From Graphiopsis chlorocephala (taxonomy: Eukaryota; Ascomycota; Dothideomycetes; Cladosporiales; Cladosporiaceae), in assembly GCA_022828445.1 (NCBI GenBank), contig JAIZZJ010000010.1, forward strand, positions 1,240,001 through 1,304,000: a stretch of DNA of 64,000 nucleotides, read 5' to 3'. Shown here piece after piece: positions 52,833 to 64,000 of the stretch. The number at the start of each line of letters is the position of its first letter. Position 1 is the first letter of the stretch. The notes beneath the pieces are model-generated. The model did no database searches. It saw nothing but the letters and a program-made list of their open reading frames with translations, and was not told the DNA's origin. Both the position numbers and the translations under genes were made by a program.

Positions 52833-55470
52833 GCTGGCTCCTTGTTCGCGAGCACGAAAGTCCTGGGCAGTGGTGAAGAGGACTACGCCACAATGGCTGT
52901 GGAAGAGGAGTGTTGGCAGAACAGTAATAGAAGTAAGGAGTGGTGAGCAGCGAGGATACGGTGAGCGAACAGGTGGTACAGGCGAGACAGGCGAGACAGA
53001 CAAGACGGCGCGGGCGGCGGCGGGTTTTGGGGGGCGAGACTGGTGCTCGCAGGCACGAGAGTGGTTGCAGCAGCAGGCAGTAACTCTAAGCGTGACAGGA
53101 GGACGGACAAGGGAGTTACTCTCTCTGACTGGCAGCCACGCTCCGGCTGCAGCACAGACGAGCGACATGCAAGGCTCTAGGAAGGTTTAGCCTGCGGGCG
53201 GGCAATACCGCTGGCGAGGGTTGGGGAGGATAGTCCGGGGTGGTGGTGGAGGATGGGGATGGCATGGGATGGCCTGGGTTGGCCTGGGATGGCATGCGTG
53301 GACGATCGGGTGGACTGTGTGTGCGAAACAGCACAGGGAGAGCGTGCGCTACAAGGCTAGGAGGTCCGATGCGGCGAATCGTGCATCCCACACCACAAAT
53401 ATTAATTATTCTGCGCGCCACCGACCTGTCTTCACACGCCACCGTCCTGCTAGCACCGCTGCCTGCAATCGCCATGCTGCCGCTCATCGGCCCATCGAGA
53501 GCTGCTCGCCCCGGTATCTCGCGACCTGCGTGACACACGCGGCGCTGCCCTATACCGCACAGTAGTCGCGCGGCCAGCAGCGACACTCACAGTCATGTGC
53601 TCGAGTGGACGACTTGCCTCATGGAGGGAGGGCATGTCTCCTGGAGCGCGCGCATCTGCTTCCGACACGTCGATCTTGCTCATCGTCCCAAACATGAAGC
53701 GAGACATGTCAGGACGCGATTCGATCGTACTCCGATGCCTCTCCCACGCTCACGGTACTGGAGCGACACTATCTCACCTCTGCCGCCAAGCGAGTCTCGA
53801 CTACGTGCATCTACTGCCTACTTGAGCTCTCGCTGTGACATCTCCATCGGTTCGCCTTAGCGCTGCTTCGACGTGGTCCGTCTTCCGAGTGAACACGAAA
53901 ATCCCTCCGGAGAAGCCGCCGATCTCGCGACTCGTCGCCTCGCCTCAAACACTACAAATTAATAGGGTCCAAGAGGTCCGATCCGTCCACGTGCGGCCCT
54001 TGTCCAGGAACACAAAGTCGAACCGCCGAACTGCTTGGGAATTCTCGCCCACAACGCGTCCTCCACTCGTGGCTGAGTCCGCCGAAACCATTCGAATCAG
54101 CATCGCTATACCCCGCCAGCCCGCGGGCCAAATACTCGCTTCTGCCGCCGAGGTATTGCTCGATGCCTGCTATAGGATAGCCGCTCGCTGCTTCGCACGC
54201 GTGACAATCGACAGGTACCTCTTGGCCGTGTTAAGCTGCGCTTTGCGCGGATATGCATGACCCTGTTGGCATGCGTCTTCGTTGCCCACGAATGGAATGA
54301 GGCTGTGGCGTTCCTGTTTCCTGTGCACATGTCAGCTTGTTGAGCTCAAAGCTCAACTCTCCGAGATCTTCGCACAACCATAAGATCACTGCTTTTGCTG
54401 CCGGCCAATGTCACTGATAACGGCAAATGCAAGAACATGCACTGGAACGCGGCGTCCAAGCTTCATCCAAGTCTCAACGTGGTCGCCATCGTCATGGCGA
54501 GTTTTGGAAAAAGCTTACAGTCCAACTAATCCTGCTTACACGTAGCAGGTTCGTGCGGTCGGCTCCCAGCACACGTGTCCAGCAGGCTACCACTTACGCC
54601 CGGGGCAGCCAAGGCAACGTACTGCTGTCGCTTCATCTTTGAAACGATAAAACACCACGAGGCGATCAATTAGACGAAACCCACTGCCTAGACTTTTTGA
54701 TCGTCATATGCGTCGCATTATCATCATCGTCACTCGCGCAAAATGCGAATTGTCCGCAAGCTGCACTGTTGCAGAGAACGTAAGCAAACCGCGAATAGGC
54801 ACAAGACCCGTTCTCCATAGCTTGACAGCCCAACTCAAGCTCTCGAACAAGTAATTCTCCTGATCTCTAGCGAGACGCGCATGTGTGTTGGCGAGACGCA
54901 TTGTCGGGTCACAGCTGCTGTCAATGGTGACAGCGGACAGGTACGTTAAACTATGCAGGTCGAGACAGCACCAACAACGTGGGATGCATGTAGGTATTTC
55001 GCGTTGTTTTCGTCAGATGGACGTCACTGACGAGTGAGCGGATGGCTCGTGAGAGGGCACTCGTACTTTGTGGCTCCTTGATAGTCCTCGATGGATCGAC
55101 CGAATCACGCTTGAACAATTCAAGGGGTGTGAAAGTGTTGATCTTCAGTTCCAAAAGCAAAAAAATCTCCGACCCATGCCTTCACGAAGCGCTCGTAACA
55201 GATACTATAGTTTGACCCTGTCACAATAATGCTGCTTTATGTGCCCGCTTGCGACAGCTACACATAGATGGAAATTCCCGTTCCCATTCGAGGCATGCTC
55301 GTTGGTACCCTCGTGTATCATGCGTAAGAAGACGAGACTGCATCTCAAACGAATGGAAGAACAAGCAATTGATTCGATCGCACCAAAGTTAAACACACAG
55401 TCCCAAGAAGCTCCAACTGCCATCATCGCAGACAGCAGCGTAATCTCAGGGAGTCGAGGAAAAAGCCACC
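52833..55470. other. Long gene-poor region with a small minisatellite
   Basis: 2.6 kb between minus-strand genes. Apart from the 10-bp tandem repeat at 53251-53300 and a few Arg-rich short frames, nothing recognised. Confidence 0.5.
53251..53300. repeat. 10-bp minisatellite, five units
   Basis: Five adjacent 10-mers close to GGCMTGGGAT (GGATGGGGAT, GGCATGGGAT, GGCCTGGGTT, GGCCTGGGAT, GGCATGCGTG). G-rich on the plus strand, about 420 bp upstream of the gene at 52832. Confidence 0.9.
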
Positions 55471-58322
55471 TCAAAACTTCCTCCCCCCATCACCACTATC
55501 AAAAACAATTTCCGGCTCGCGTTTGACCGCCGGAGTCAAGCTCGCCCTCTGTCCTCCCGTTTTGCTTCTCCTCTTCTGCGCAAGATCCTGCATCGTCTTG
55601 CGACTTCCGTGCTGCGGACAAATGCTCTTGCTGCCCGTCTTGTTCCTCACATCCAACGGACAAATAGGGCTGCCAGGTAAGTGGTCGGGGACATGCGTGC
55701 GCAGTAGCGTCTCTGCGTCTTCACCGCCCGAGTCGTCTTCTGCTAGGGCCTTGCTGATGAGAGCGCGCATGTGCGCTTGCTCGCTTCGTTTTTCGTCGTG
55801 GTAGCGTGTGGCGAAGGGTGTTTGGCTGAAGCCTGTGACGGTGAGATCCTATTCTTGGGGGTTTATGCTGAGATGTGCGCTTTGGTGGGATTTCCTGAAT
55901 ACTGTCATGGAGCGCTTGATGGGTTTGGTTGTCTGGCTGGCGATGCTTGCGCTGGTTCCCTGGCGCACGATCGGCGTGATGGCTGAGCGACGTCTCTGCA
56001 ACAGGCGGACTGGGCGGTCACCCTTTGAAGATGACTTGCGCCGGTTCGGAGTGCCTATCAATTCAGAAGCAATCTCGTGGAAGACACTGGAGCGTTTGTG
56101 GATTGAAGCTGCCGCAGGTGGAGGATCCGGTGCTTCCTCCTCGGTCGAAGATGGAACATGGAATGTGAACCTGCGTGTGGGAAACGAGCCTGGAATAGGT
56201 ATTGGCTCGGCGGTATTCGCAACTGGCGGCACGATTGAGACGCCAGAGGGTCTTGCCTTTTCAATCAAAGGGGATGGATCTGGAGTGTCCAGTGGGTGAT
56301 GATGTATCCCTGGCGTCTCTGGAATCTCGATTGAAACACGCCTTGTCCTGTCATAATCCTCACGCAAAGGTGGCAACGGAGTGAAAGGTGAGATTGGGAC
56401 AACCTCGGCACTGTGGTCCTGAAAGGAAGAAACGTGGTTGTTCAATGAAATGAAATCCTTGGTGGTTCTCGTATCGTCGGTTGATAGCTCGCGTGACGGC
56501 AAGATGGCTGAGATAGTGTTGGTTCTTTTTCGGCGATCGAAGTATTGTGGGATGGACGGATCTTCTGACATTCGCCTCCATTGTGCTTTCTCTACGTCCG
56601 TGGTTGCTTTGAGCCATGTAGCCACAGATAGCCCTGTTGAGAGATCTTGAGAATCCGTCCTCTCGAGTAAAGCAGGATCTGCAGCTTTCACTGGCACTGG
56701 TAAGCCGAAGACGCTGAACATACTGCCACGCTTCTGTCTCTTCGCAATAGCATCACAACTCATGCCTGGCCAAGTCTCTTGTTGGGGTTCAGCCGGAGGC
56801 AGCCTCGGTGATTCGAGTGGACTGGTTGGAGGCTGTTCGGGTTTCGCAGGCGAGAGAGTCGGAGTAAAGCCCTGGCGACTGGTCATCTTTGTTCTTAGTG
56901 TTGAGAAGTAGCTGTCGTCGGTCTGGAACGGGTTGGTTTCCGATTTGCCAGTGTGATTGGAGCCTGGTGTTGTTGGTAATGGTCCCGCTGCGAGTGGGCT
57001 CACAGGCGTTGTACGACTTGATGAGCTAGTTTGCTTCTTGTGACTCGAGGCGTGATACGAGTTTGTGGGAGATTCTCGACTTGAAGTTCTTTGAAAAGGC
57101 CGGGATTTCGGGCGGGCTTGAGGTGAGTTTGATCGTCCGGTCACATCGCGTGAGGGAGACGAACGAAGAATGCCCGGTCGCCTGGTTTTCGCATTCTTTG
57201 ACTGAAGTGGACGTGGCGAAGGAGATCTTCCGCTCGACGGCGATTCTGCTCTGTGCTCACTAGATGTTTTTGAAGGAACCTTCTTTAGTTGCTTGGGTGG
57301 CGGTAGCTTCAGTGAGGTCACAGCAACCTGGGACGTCTTGTCGAGGAATGCCTGGAGTGAGTTGTAGTTGCTATCGTCCAGCGGTGAAATAACAGTCTCG
57401 TTACGACTATCTGCTACGACCTTTGGTATACCGAAAGTGGGCGACCGTAAGGGTGGAGAACTCTTGCCTTTCATAGGAATCTGTTTCTTAGTATGTTGAA
57501 CGGGCTTCAAGCGTTTTCGTAAAAGTCGCACGTCAACTCGACGACGCAGTTGATAGGCAAAGCTCGAAGCAGCCGAGCTTTTCGTAGAGGAACTTGAACT
57601 AGGTGTCTGAGGTGAGGGAGCGCCGAATGGCTTGGGGCTGAAAGGTGATGTGGCTTGGGCGGTTGGAGTGCGCTCGTCGTCATATTGCGCTGAACCTTGC
57701 TCCAGATGTGTCATATCGGAGAATGCAGCTGTCCAAAGGATGGGAAGGCCTTGTGTATTTGTTGGGTCTTTGCGGGAAAGATCGTGCGAAGAGCTCTCCA
57801 CTGAGCTCATATCGGGCCTAGAATGCCCTCCTATGAGCTGTGATGATACCTCCTCGGTGGAGGATTCCCACCATGTCGCTGGAACCTCTCCCGATCCAGC
57901 ACCCGATCGTACGCGTGAGTCCTGCGATGGATTTGAGGGTCTCCGATCACGCGATCGTCCGGTTCCTAATGTTCGTCCTCGGGGTGGCGATGGCTCCTCG
58001 ACTCGCGACGATGGTGGTGGCGTGTCGGTCTCGCGGAGGAGCGGCGGTGCTCGCGAGGGGGGCGGTGCGAAGAACGGGGTGGTGAATACGATCGGTGCCT
58101 CGCTTGTCTCGGGTGATGCGTCCGCTCCCACTCGTTGTCCTCTCTCTGCTGCCGCTCCAGCTCTGCTAGTTCCTGGTTCACCTTCGCCTTTTCCCTCCCG
58201 CTGAACTTCTTGAAGCATGCTAGCGGGTAGACGCTGCATAGTCCAGCAAGCCCGATTGTCGCGGCCAAGAAGATACCTCTGTGGTAACTTTTTTCTTTGT
58301 TCAAGTTATGGTAGAAGCCCAT
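55471..58322 (-). CDS. Large Ser/Pro-rich protein with N-terminal membrane anchor; first exon junction unresolved
   Basis: Function unknown. A frame opening at 58322 (MGFYHNLNKEKSYHRG) has a clear transmembrane helix (FLAATIGLAGLCSVYPLACF) and an Arg/His-rich tail but stops at 57966. A second frame (58239 to 55849) overlaps it and encodes a long Ser/Pro/Thr-rich region with WWESSTEEVSSQ, LPILWTAAFSDM and FQTDDSYFSTL blocks. They probably form one gene joined by an intron whose ends I cannot fix. The 3' end is clearer: a 54-bp intron (55902-55849, GTATTC...AATAG) joins KPIKRSMT to DLTVTGFSQTPFATRYHDEK and VPDHLPGSPICPL, a terminal block I take to be conserved, ending at 55471. Reading through that intron would stop at its own TAG. 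Possibly an ER, vacuole or plasma-membrane protein. Confidence 0.65.
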
Positions 58323-59132
58323 GGTTAGATGGAACGATGAGCGCAGGTGTGTTTAGGATGCTGTGCTGGGTGAGCGCATGGAAGTGGATAGCTAATACGT
58401 GATGGGTGTGTGGAGATGGTGGTGTGTAGTCCGAGTCCTGGTGCCGTCGCAATTTCCAGGCTCGACAGCGTGGCAAGACTCAGCAAGGGAATCCAAGTGA
58501 TATTTGATGTTGTTGCGTAGACAAGAGCTTAGGTCAATTGCTGCGGCGGGTTGGGTCTTGTGAAGTGGTGGTGGAGGTAGGCAGGCAAGCGCGATTTGCA
58601 AAAGAAGTTGGTCTGCGACGAAGAGTGGGTGGCGAGTGAGCGCTTTCCGGCAATGAGAGGAAGTGTAGGTGACAAGTAAAGTCAGCCGCGATGGAACGTG
58701 CAACAGGACGCCTTGTTGTGTACCACTTCTCGTTGACGTATTCTGTGAGAGGAGCAAACAACTTTTCACGTGTTTCATCTGAAAGGTTTACCTTACATGT
58801 CTGGTATCTCACGACGGTTGCCTTGGAACCAAAATCTAATAGCGGGTTGGAATGCTTGTATTTTCTGCTGCTGTCAGATTTTCGATCCAATCAATGAGGT
58901 GGAGCCTACCTGATACGCACCAGCACACGCAAGCAGTTATCCCAATATCTGAGCGACAATGTTGTCACCACTTGAATGCAGCTACCAAGCCCACGATCAC
59001 AAGGTCAGCTCTGGAAGAAATGCCATCATCGACTCATCGTCGACCTGAGTGTTGTACGGCAGAACATCTCGTGCGAACCTGGCCATCTAAGATCAGAACT
59101 CGATGCAAATACTCAACTATACCTACACAGAA
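58323..59132. other. Intergenic upstream of the anchored Ser/Pro-rich gene
   Basis: 810 bp. A 118-codon frame at 58534-58890 (-) starts MDRKSDSSRKYKHSNPLL and includes SDETREKLFAPLTEYVNEKW, which looks protein-like for its first 70 residues but has no recognised domain. It could be a small gene or leader. Confidence 0.4.
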
Positions 59133-59830
59133 CTATGACAGCCAAGCCCATTTGACGTTCACCCTTCCCCTGTCGCGCGATGCCAGCTTGTCGAAAGCAG
59201 AATATGTAACGTCGATATCGTTGGGCTGACATCCTGTGCAACGATCCACAACCCTCAAATCAACACTCCTCATCTCGCCACGGTCCTCATCATAGCGCTC
59301 TGCGCGTATATTAAGCCCACACAAGGGATTGGAATTGGAATTGCCTCCTTTCGAGCTCGAGCTGCCGGCTGCGTCAAAGAGGATATGAGAGACAGCGACA
59401 ATGTTGTCGGAATCTTTGCTGGTTTCGCCACAGGCACCAAGCCCTGTTTGGAAGTAGGTGAGTTCGCCTTCAAAGGTCTGAGAATTCGAGGGTAACGGGA
59501 GGTTTGATGATCTAAAGATATTCTTAGCCAATTGTTATGTTTCCGAAATGATCAAGTCACTCACTTCGACTTCTGCGTCAACCCAACAGCCAAGCCGATG
59601 ATCAGCGCAAGAAGCGCCAGGAATGCGGCGAGGAGTGCTAGCAAGAAGATATTCCGCTTCATGCCCAGGTATTTCTTGTGTGGCGGCATTGCAGTGTCGA
59701 ACTTCTCTTTGAGCGATGGTCTTGTGGATTGAGTGACAGGACCAGCACTATTCGAGCCATTGGTGTGCTCCCACTCGGGCACCTCTACCTCCTTGTCCAT
59801 TATGGACTGCGAGTTAGCGTGACTCGTCAT
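59133..59830 (-). CDS. Membrane-anchored RlpA-like double-psi beta-barrel (expansin-like) protein
   Basis: 214 aa, exons 59830-59565 and 59511-59133 (53-bp intron; join TQKS-K-SSNLPLPSNS). A cytosolic N-terminus of about 60 residues leads into one transmembrane helix (NIFLLALLAAFLALLALII), giving type II topology. Outside is a DPBB barrel: GELTYFQTGLGACGETSKDSDNIVAVSH, then CGLNI, VDLRVVDRCTGCQPNDIDVTYSAFDKLA and VNVKWAWL (in pieces), with the paired Cys and the DRC.GC..DD-type motif (here DRCTGCQPNDID). The expected final Asp pair is present in ID...FDKLA. Fungal members are secreted or cell-surface proteins of unclear activity, sometimes called riboflavin aldehyde-forming enzyme-like; wall binding is likely, hydrolysis is not shown. 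Confidence 0.9.
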
Positions 59831-62681
59831 GTTGCCTGCGTTGATGGAGGTAGGCGTTGTTCAATTGAGGTGTGGTCAGTGTATGTTTGACGACGTTCCA
59901 AGCAGAATCCAATTGCATGACGGCATGCGCTCGGTTCGTGCAATCCTCACATCTTGTCAGGCGATTGGGTGGCTGGCGATATAGGAGACATGCCCCCTAT
60001 CAGGCTTCTAGCCTGGTTGCCGACTAGGAAGTGGGGATCGAACTGGGAAAAGCTTTGACAATTTCTGCCCAGATCGAAAGTCCATGGTCGGACCTCACCT
60101 TTGCAATGTCATGAACCTTGGATAATCCGTCGATTTCGACCATCTTAGATAAGGCACATTGATGACTACAGCGAGAACGTCTATACCGCTGGTTCAAGGA
60201 TCGACGTCTCATGCGAAGTGTCCGGCCGCAACCCTGAGACAGACTCATTGCACGGGACTATGCCACTTCGGAGGTCCGTCATACATGCCCATAGCAGCAC
60301 AACAATGCTGTGACGAGCTTGCATAGATACGATGCTTGCACATGACGCAGGCACTGCTGGATTCCTTGAACTTCTAGGTTTGATCATCAAGCACTGCCAC
60401 TGGCCTGGCCTGCATCTGTGGATAAGCATGTTCTCGGCTCGCGCACAACAACTCAGAGGTCGCCCTTCGAGCATTTCCCTCAACGTAATCCTGGACAACG
60501 GCCTGCTTTTTATGGATTCTCACTCTCATGTTCTATCTAGTGGGGCAGACATGAACTCTTGAACATTCCTCCTCGATCTCGGACTGTAGAAGCAACAGGC
60601 GGTCAAGCGAGACAAGCGGTGTGACGAGAAGAACTAAATGAGCAACAGTCTTGACTATGCACTCCAGGATTTATTCACTATCGGAGTGGCCTGTCGATTC
60701 GATGGGACAGCTTCAACAGTCGTCACCAAATGTTCACCTGACATAGTGCGCGTCGCATCGCTCGAAATGCGAGGCATTCCTCTTCCCGGGTCTTGAAAAA
60801 TCCCAACGAGTCAAGCATTACAACCAGACTTTATGTACTGGTACTCCGACAAGGCGCGAACAAACTCTGAGGCCTTCGGGACGACATCGCCTTCCGCATG
60901 CATAACATAAATGCAATCTCGGATCTACCAAGCGATGTGTTGACCCGTGCCATGTCCTTTGCAAACTACCGGACAATAAATTCCTCGAAGGTCAACACGC
61001 ACCTATCTCGCATCCACAGTTATAAATAGGGCAAACCTCCCCGCTGACACAGGCGTTTTAGCAACACTCCCCCAAGAGCCAGTCCGCTTCGTCATATACA
61101 GTGATTCGATTTGCAGACACATGCATCTAAAGCACGAAACCATTGAATCTCGCAATACGTTCAGATCTTCTCGACCACTGCATGATGTACTGTCTATATC
61201 TGAACAGCGACAGCAATTTGCACTCTGTCACCCCGTTCATAGCATGCGAGTGCACCGTGTGTACAAGTGAAGACAATGTGATATACTCACCCACGCTCTC
61301 ACTTCGTTCAACGCAGATGCACATGCAAAATCGACAGCATTGGTGGGCGGAATGCGCATGGTTCGAGGTACAGGTTGTGAGGTCAAATGACGTGAAACCA
61401 TCCACAATGTTAGCATGAACCAATCTTTGTGCAGGCATGACCGATGTGCAGTACGTCGTATACTCAATAGATCTTAAAGAATTCCACCCACCTCGACCTA
61501 CGGTTGATGGAAGAGCGTCGCTCATCAGTCGCACATCCACATTTCGTTACTTAGAAACGCACAATTTGCTGTGGTGAAAACGTCACTCACAATAGATCTG
61601 ACTCTCTCTCGTCACCAATGCGCGATCGGGCAACGATGACAGCGTCTCTTCAGCTGTTCATTCGTGCGTTCGGCGAAAACGTGGGTGCGAACGGAAGGCG
61701 TTGTGCATTGGCTGAGAGGCATCGATAGATGTGAGTATTTTGGCAAACGCAGTAGACGCATGATCATTGAGCGCACAATAGTCGGCACATTAGCCTGATG
61801 CTTGTATACCTTTATCGGAAGACGTGGCATGTAGACACCGCCAAGAATAGGGCATCATCACAAATGAATAGAGTTTGCGGCGCTGTGGTCTGGCCGGTCG
61901 GCGTTGTCAACAAAGTCCAACTGTTGGTGTGGACAATCACAGTTCACATCGCTGATGTATTGTGCATTGAGTCTCTGAAGAAATTCTTCGTGACGGGCCT
62001 TGTTCCTCCACAGATCCTTCGATGGCTTCATTGCTGAAGAGGCGATACAGTCTGATGTTGTTGTGGGACACAGCGAGCGGTCAATGATGCGATTATGAGC
62101 CCCGAGATCAATTAGGCTGTCAACGAATGAATCAAAATCACTTGCATGCCCATCGCATGGATCTAATTGACGTGCGTAGTTGTCTCGTAACCAGGCGTGT
62201 CCAAGCGTCATATAAAATGACCATGATTCGCGCCGCTTTGGCTGGGTGAAACTTCTCACGTGCTGCTGTGTACCTGCCCAAAAACACTCAGCCACCATCT
62301 CCTTTGTCTTGCGGTCTTACATTCAATCAAGCAAAATTCGGTCTTGCATACATCAGGCACCAACATCACGCACAGCCTTGCTTTCTTTGCTGTTTTATTG
62401 GCGGTCCTCCGGTGTCTCCCTCCGCAACCTCAAAATTACCTCAACCCGCATCTTGGACGCGTGCGGCACCCGACGCCAACTATCAACAATCGCATCAAAA
62501 TCAGAATCATCATCTATAGCAGCTGAGGCATCGATCACTGTAGCCGGTCTACTTGCTCGTGTTCTTGCATCCTTCCAGCTGAAGCCATCAGCCTTTCAGG
62601 AGACTCTATCGCGGAAGAATCGCTCACTCAACGTATTTACGAAATCTCGACACACGCCTCCACCTGGAACACGCAGCTTAC
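59831..62681. other. Long gene-poor region
   Basis: 2.85 kb between divergent genes. Several short frames are present but none with a domain. A tRNA-like B-box half site near 60034 does not fold. A stretch just upstream of 62682 in another frame reads SIAEESLTQRIYEISTHAS and looks protein-like, but I could not connect it to a start. Confidence 0.45.
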
Positions 62682-63482
62682 ATGGGATCTGGACGTGGCC
62701 CAAAGCACGAATGGGAACTTCCCCTCCCTCGTGCACCCATATCGAAGCCTGTGTGGCGACGCGGCCAGGATGGCGACGATACTGCTATCAGAATTCCGAT
62801 GCCTCAGGAACCGCCCGTACACAGAGTAGAGGTTCCAGTCAATCGCCTCACTGCTTCTAAGAGATCCTTCTTCAAGGCCTTTGACGCCGAGGAAGCGCAA
62901 GATGCTGCTTTCGCAGACCGGACCGTCGGCTACGACCATGACTTGCCACAGCATTCTTATCACCACGCAAAGAAACGCAGAGACAGCATCCAGGATGACA
63001 ACAGTGCTTCTACGGGTAGTGTCACTGGAGCACGCACGCCGGCTTCGAGCTCTCCCTTGCCGACAAAAGCAAGGCCGCAGGCTCCGGTCATCCTTCTAAC
63101 GACCGAGCCTTCGACATCCAGCCAAGATAGCGCAGTGGCGATCCCAAAGGAGCTCGAGATTGATGGTAACGCCGGCTTTGACCCTCACCGCCCCGACAAC
63201 GGTACCACGCCTCTTAAACGAACTTATCTCTACAAAGGCAAGCGTTACGAGGTGCAAGGGGATGAGCCTGAGGAGTGGCTTAAGGATGTCAAGGAGGTCG
63301 CCCCAACTCCAGTTGCAAGTCGAGCTTCTGTGTCGAGTGCCCAAGCCGGACTTCACACAAGGAGCTCAATTACGCCAAACAGTGTTCGCTCTGTTGCTAC
63401 GGCTCGGACACGCCAATCCCAACGTGCGAGTTCGGATAGACCGGATGACGGGGACAGGAGGCGTTCTGGGCGGTTTCGATGA
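62682..63482 (+). CDS. Hypothetical protein, Ser/Arg-rich
   Basis: No known domain; 266 aa with no intron needed. The N-terminal third (MGSGRGPKHEWELPLP, then PVHRVEVPVNRLTASKRSFFKAFD) and a short block KRTYLYKGKRYEVQGDEPEEWLKDV are the only parts that look ordered; the rest is Ser/Thr/Pro-rich, and the tail RPDDGDRRRSGRFR is basic. The gene could extend upstream by splicing, because protein-like sequence in another frame overlaps its start. The start is therefore provisional. Confidence 0.6.
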   Translation: MGSGRGPKHEWELPLPRAPISKPVWRRGQDGDDTAIRIPMPQEPPVHRVEVPVNRLTASKRSFFKAFDAEEAQDAAFADRTVGYDHDLPQHSYHHAKKRRDSIQDDNSASTGSVTGARTPASSSPLPTKARPQAPVILLTTEPSTSSQDSAVAIPKELEIDGNAGFDPHRPDNGTTPLKRTYLYKGKRYEVQGDEPEEWLKDVKEVAPTPVASRASVSSAQAGLHTRSSITPNSVRSVATARTRQSQRASSDRPDDGDRRRSGRFR

Positions 63483-64000
63483 GGCCGTCAGGAAGTTGGA
63501 GAGGTTCACTGCTCTTCCTTCTGACTTGGGTTATATTATCATGATGGAAGCACTGAAGCATCACAACCAAGCATGGATATTGTGCGTCTGAGACAAGCGG
63601 GGTGGACATGTTTGCTGCGCTGGATTTGTAGCCGATCGTACAGAGAGCATCACAGTGCTAGTTTCGACCTCCAGTCCGCTGAACAAGTTTCCTACACCAT
63701 TACGATACATGAGGATGTAACGCCTAGGCTCGAGGTCATTCTTCTGCGTTATACGGGGAGAGGTAAGTTCTCTGGGGGCTATGAACCTCAACAGCTCAGA
63801 GACTCATCTATACTCTCGAGCGGTGAACTCCTTTGAAAAGCCATTTTGTGAGGCGCTGGACCTTATGGCAAACGCGTGTCTGATTCTTTGCTCGTAAGCT
63901 TATCTCATACCACGCGGCTCTCACCACCTTGCAAACCTTAGCGAGTACGATATAGTGTTTGCCTATCCATCCAACTCGGCAAGTTCCCTAGGCGCCAAGA
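63483..64000. other. Right edge, nothing recognised
   Basis: 518 bp with only short frames on both strands (longest about 87 codons, no motif). May be the 3' flank of the previous gene or part of a gene beyond the window. Confidence 0.4.

Noticed and set aside
60025..60090. B-box-like sequence (minus strand GTTCGATCCCC) suggesting a tRNA
   Set aside because: The T stem does not pair and there is no matching A box or anticodon stem upstream.
62606..62829. Protein-like frame SIAEESLTQRIYEISTHAS overlapping the start of the gene at 62682
   Set aside because: No start codon or splice path connects it, and it overlaps a longer, better-supported frame; kept only as a warning about that gene's 5' end.
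1..64000. Secondary-metabolite cluster (PDR transporter, FAD monooxygenase, P450)
   Set aside because: No PKS, NRPS, terpene cyclase or pathway regulator, and housekeeping genes (PRS1, galactanase, fox2) are interspersed.
1..64000. Transposable elements, CRISPR arrays, viral remnants
   Set aside because: No transposase, reverse transcriptase, long terminal or inverted repeats, or spaced direct repeats seen on reading both strands. Short diverged copies could be missed by eye.

Overview
The window is nuclear DNA of a filamentous ascomycete. The evidence is short GT-AG introns (mostly 50-90 bp), compact genes with no operons, and fungal-specific families: a PDR transporter, peroxisomal Fox2, Mrp51, Bmt6, Tda10, a GH53 galactanase, a NAT purine permease and a Pho80-type cyclin. 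Gene content and the Ser/Pro/Arg-rich hypothetical proteins fit Dothideomycetes (Capnodiales/Mycosphaerellales type). That placement is an impression from sequence, not a tree. I see no transposon, CRISPR, rRNA or virus-like gene.

Layout. 1-2914 (-): 5' two thirds of a PDR drug-efflux transporter. 4.9-6.7 kb (+): polytopic membrane protein of unknown role. 7.0-8.4 kb (-): class A FAD monooxygenase. 8.9-9.7 kb (-): a degenerate Rho-like GTPase, divergent from PRPP synthetase (10.2-11.6 kb, +). 12.5-13.8 kb (+): secreted galactanase. 13.9-15.6 kb (-): cytochrome P450. 16.5-17.1 kb (+): GFA/CENP-V-like protein with a GC-AG intron. 17.5-20.5 kb (-): peroxisomal beta-oxidation enzyme Fox2 ending in SKL. 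21.5-22.7 kb (-): rRNA methyltransferase Bmt6. 23.4-24.6 kb (-): glycerate-kinase-like Tda10, divergent from cystathionine beta-lyase (25.2-26.5 kb, +). 27.1-29.0 kb (+): RBR ubiquitin ligase with a membrane segment. 29.3-31.4 kb (+): mitoribosomal Mrp51. 31.7-33.1 kb (-): disordered hypothetical protein. 35.8-36.7 kb (-): Pho80-like cyclin. 37.8-44.1 kb: SDR (+), DUF1295 membrane protein (-), split tRNA-Arg(CCU) (-), Baeyer-Villiger monooxygenase (+) and EXPERA protein (-). 44.6-46.4 kb (-): xanthine/uric acid permease. 48.0-48.5, 51.4-52.8 and 55.5-58.3 kb (-): three fungal hypothetical proteins separated by unusually long gaps. 59.1-59.8 kb (-): membrane-anchored RlpA/expansin-like barrel protein. 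62.7-63.5 kb (+): hypothetical protein.

How genes relate. Most are unrelated housekeeping or metabolic genes. Two loose themes stand out. Peroxisomal and C2 metabolism is represented by Fox2 and possibly Tda10. The 37.8-44.1 kb block places side by side four families that in other organisms act on sterols or ketones (SDR, DUF1295, BVMO, EXPERA). No PKS, NRPS or terpene synthase is present, so there is no classical secondary-metabolite cluster. Most exon boundaries given here come from conserved protein continuity plus splice consensus. They were checked by total coding length divisible by three, but not by transcripts.
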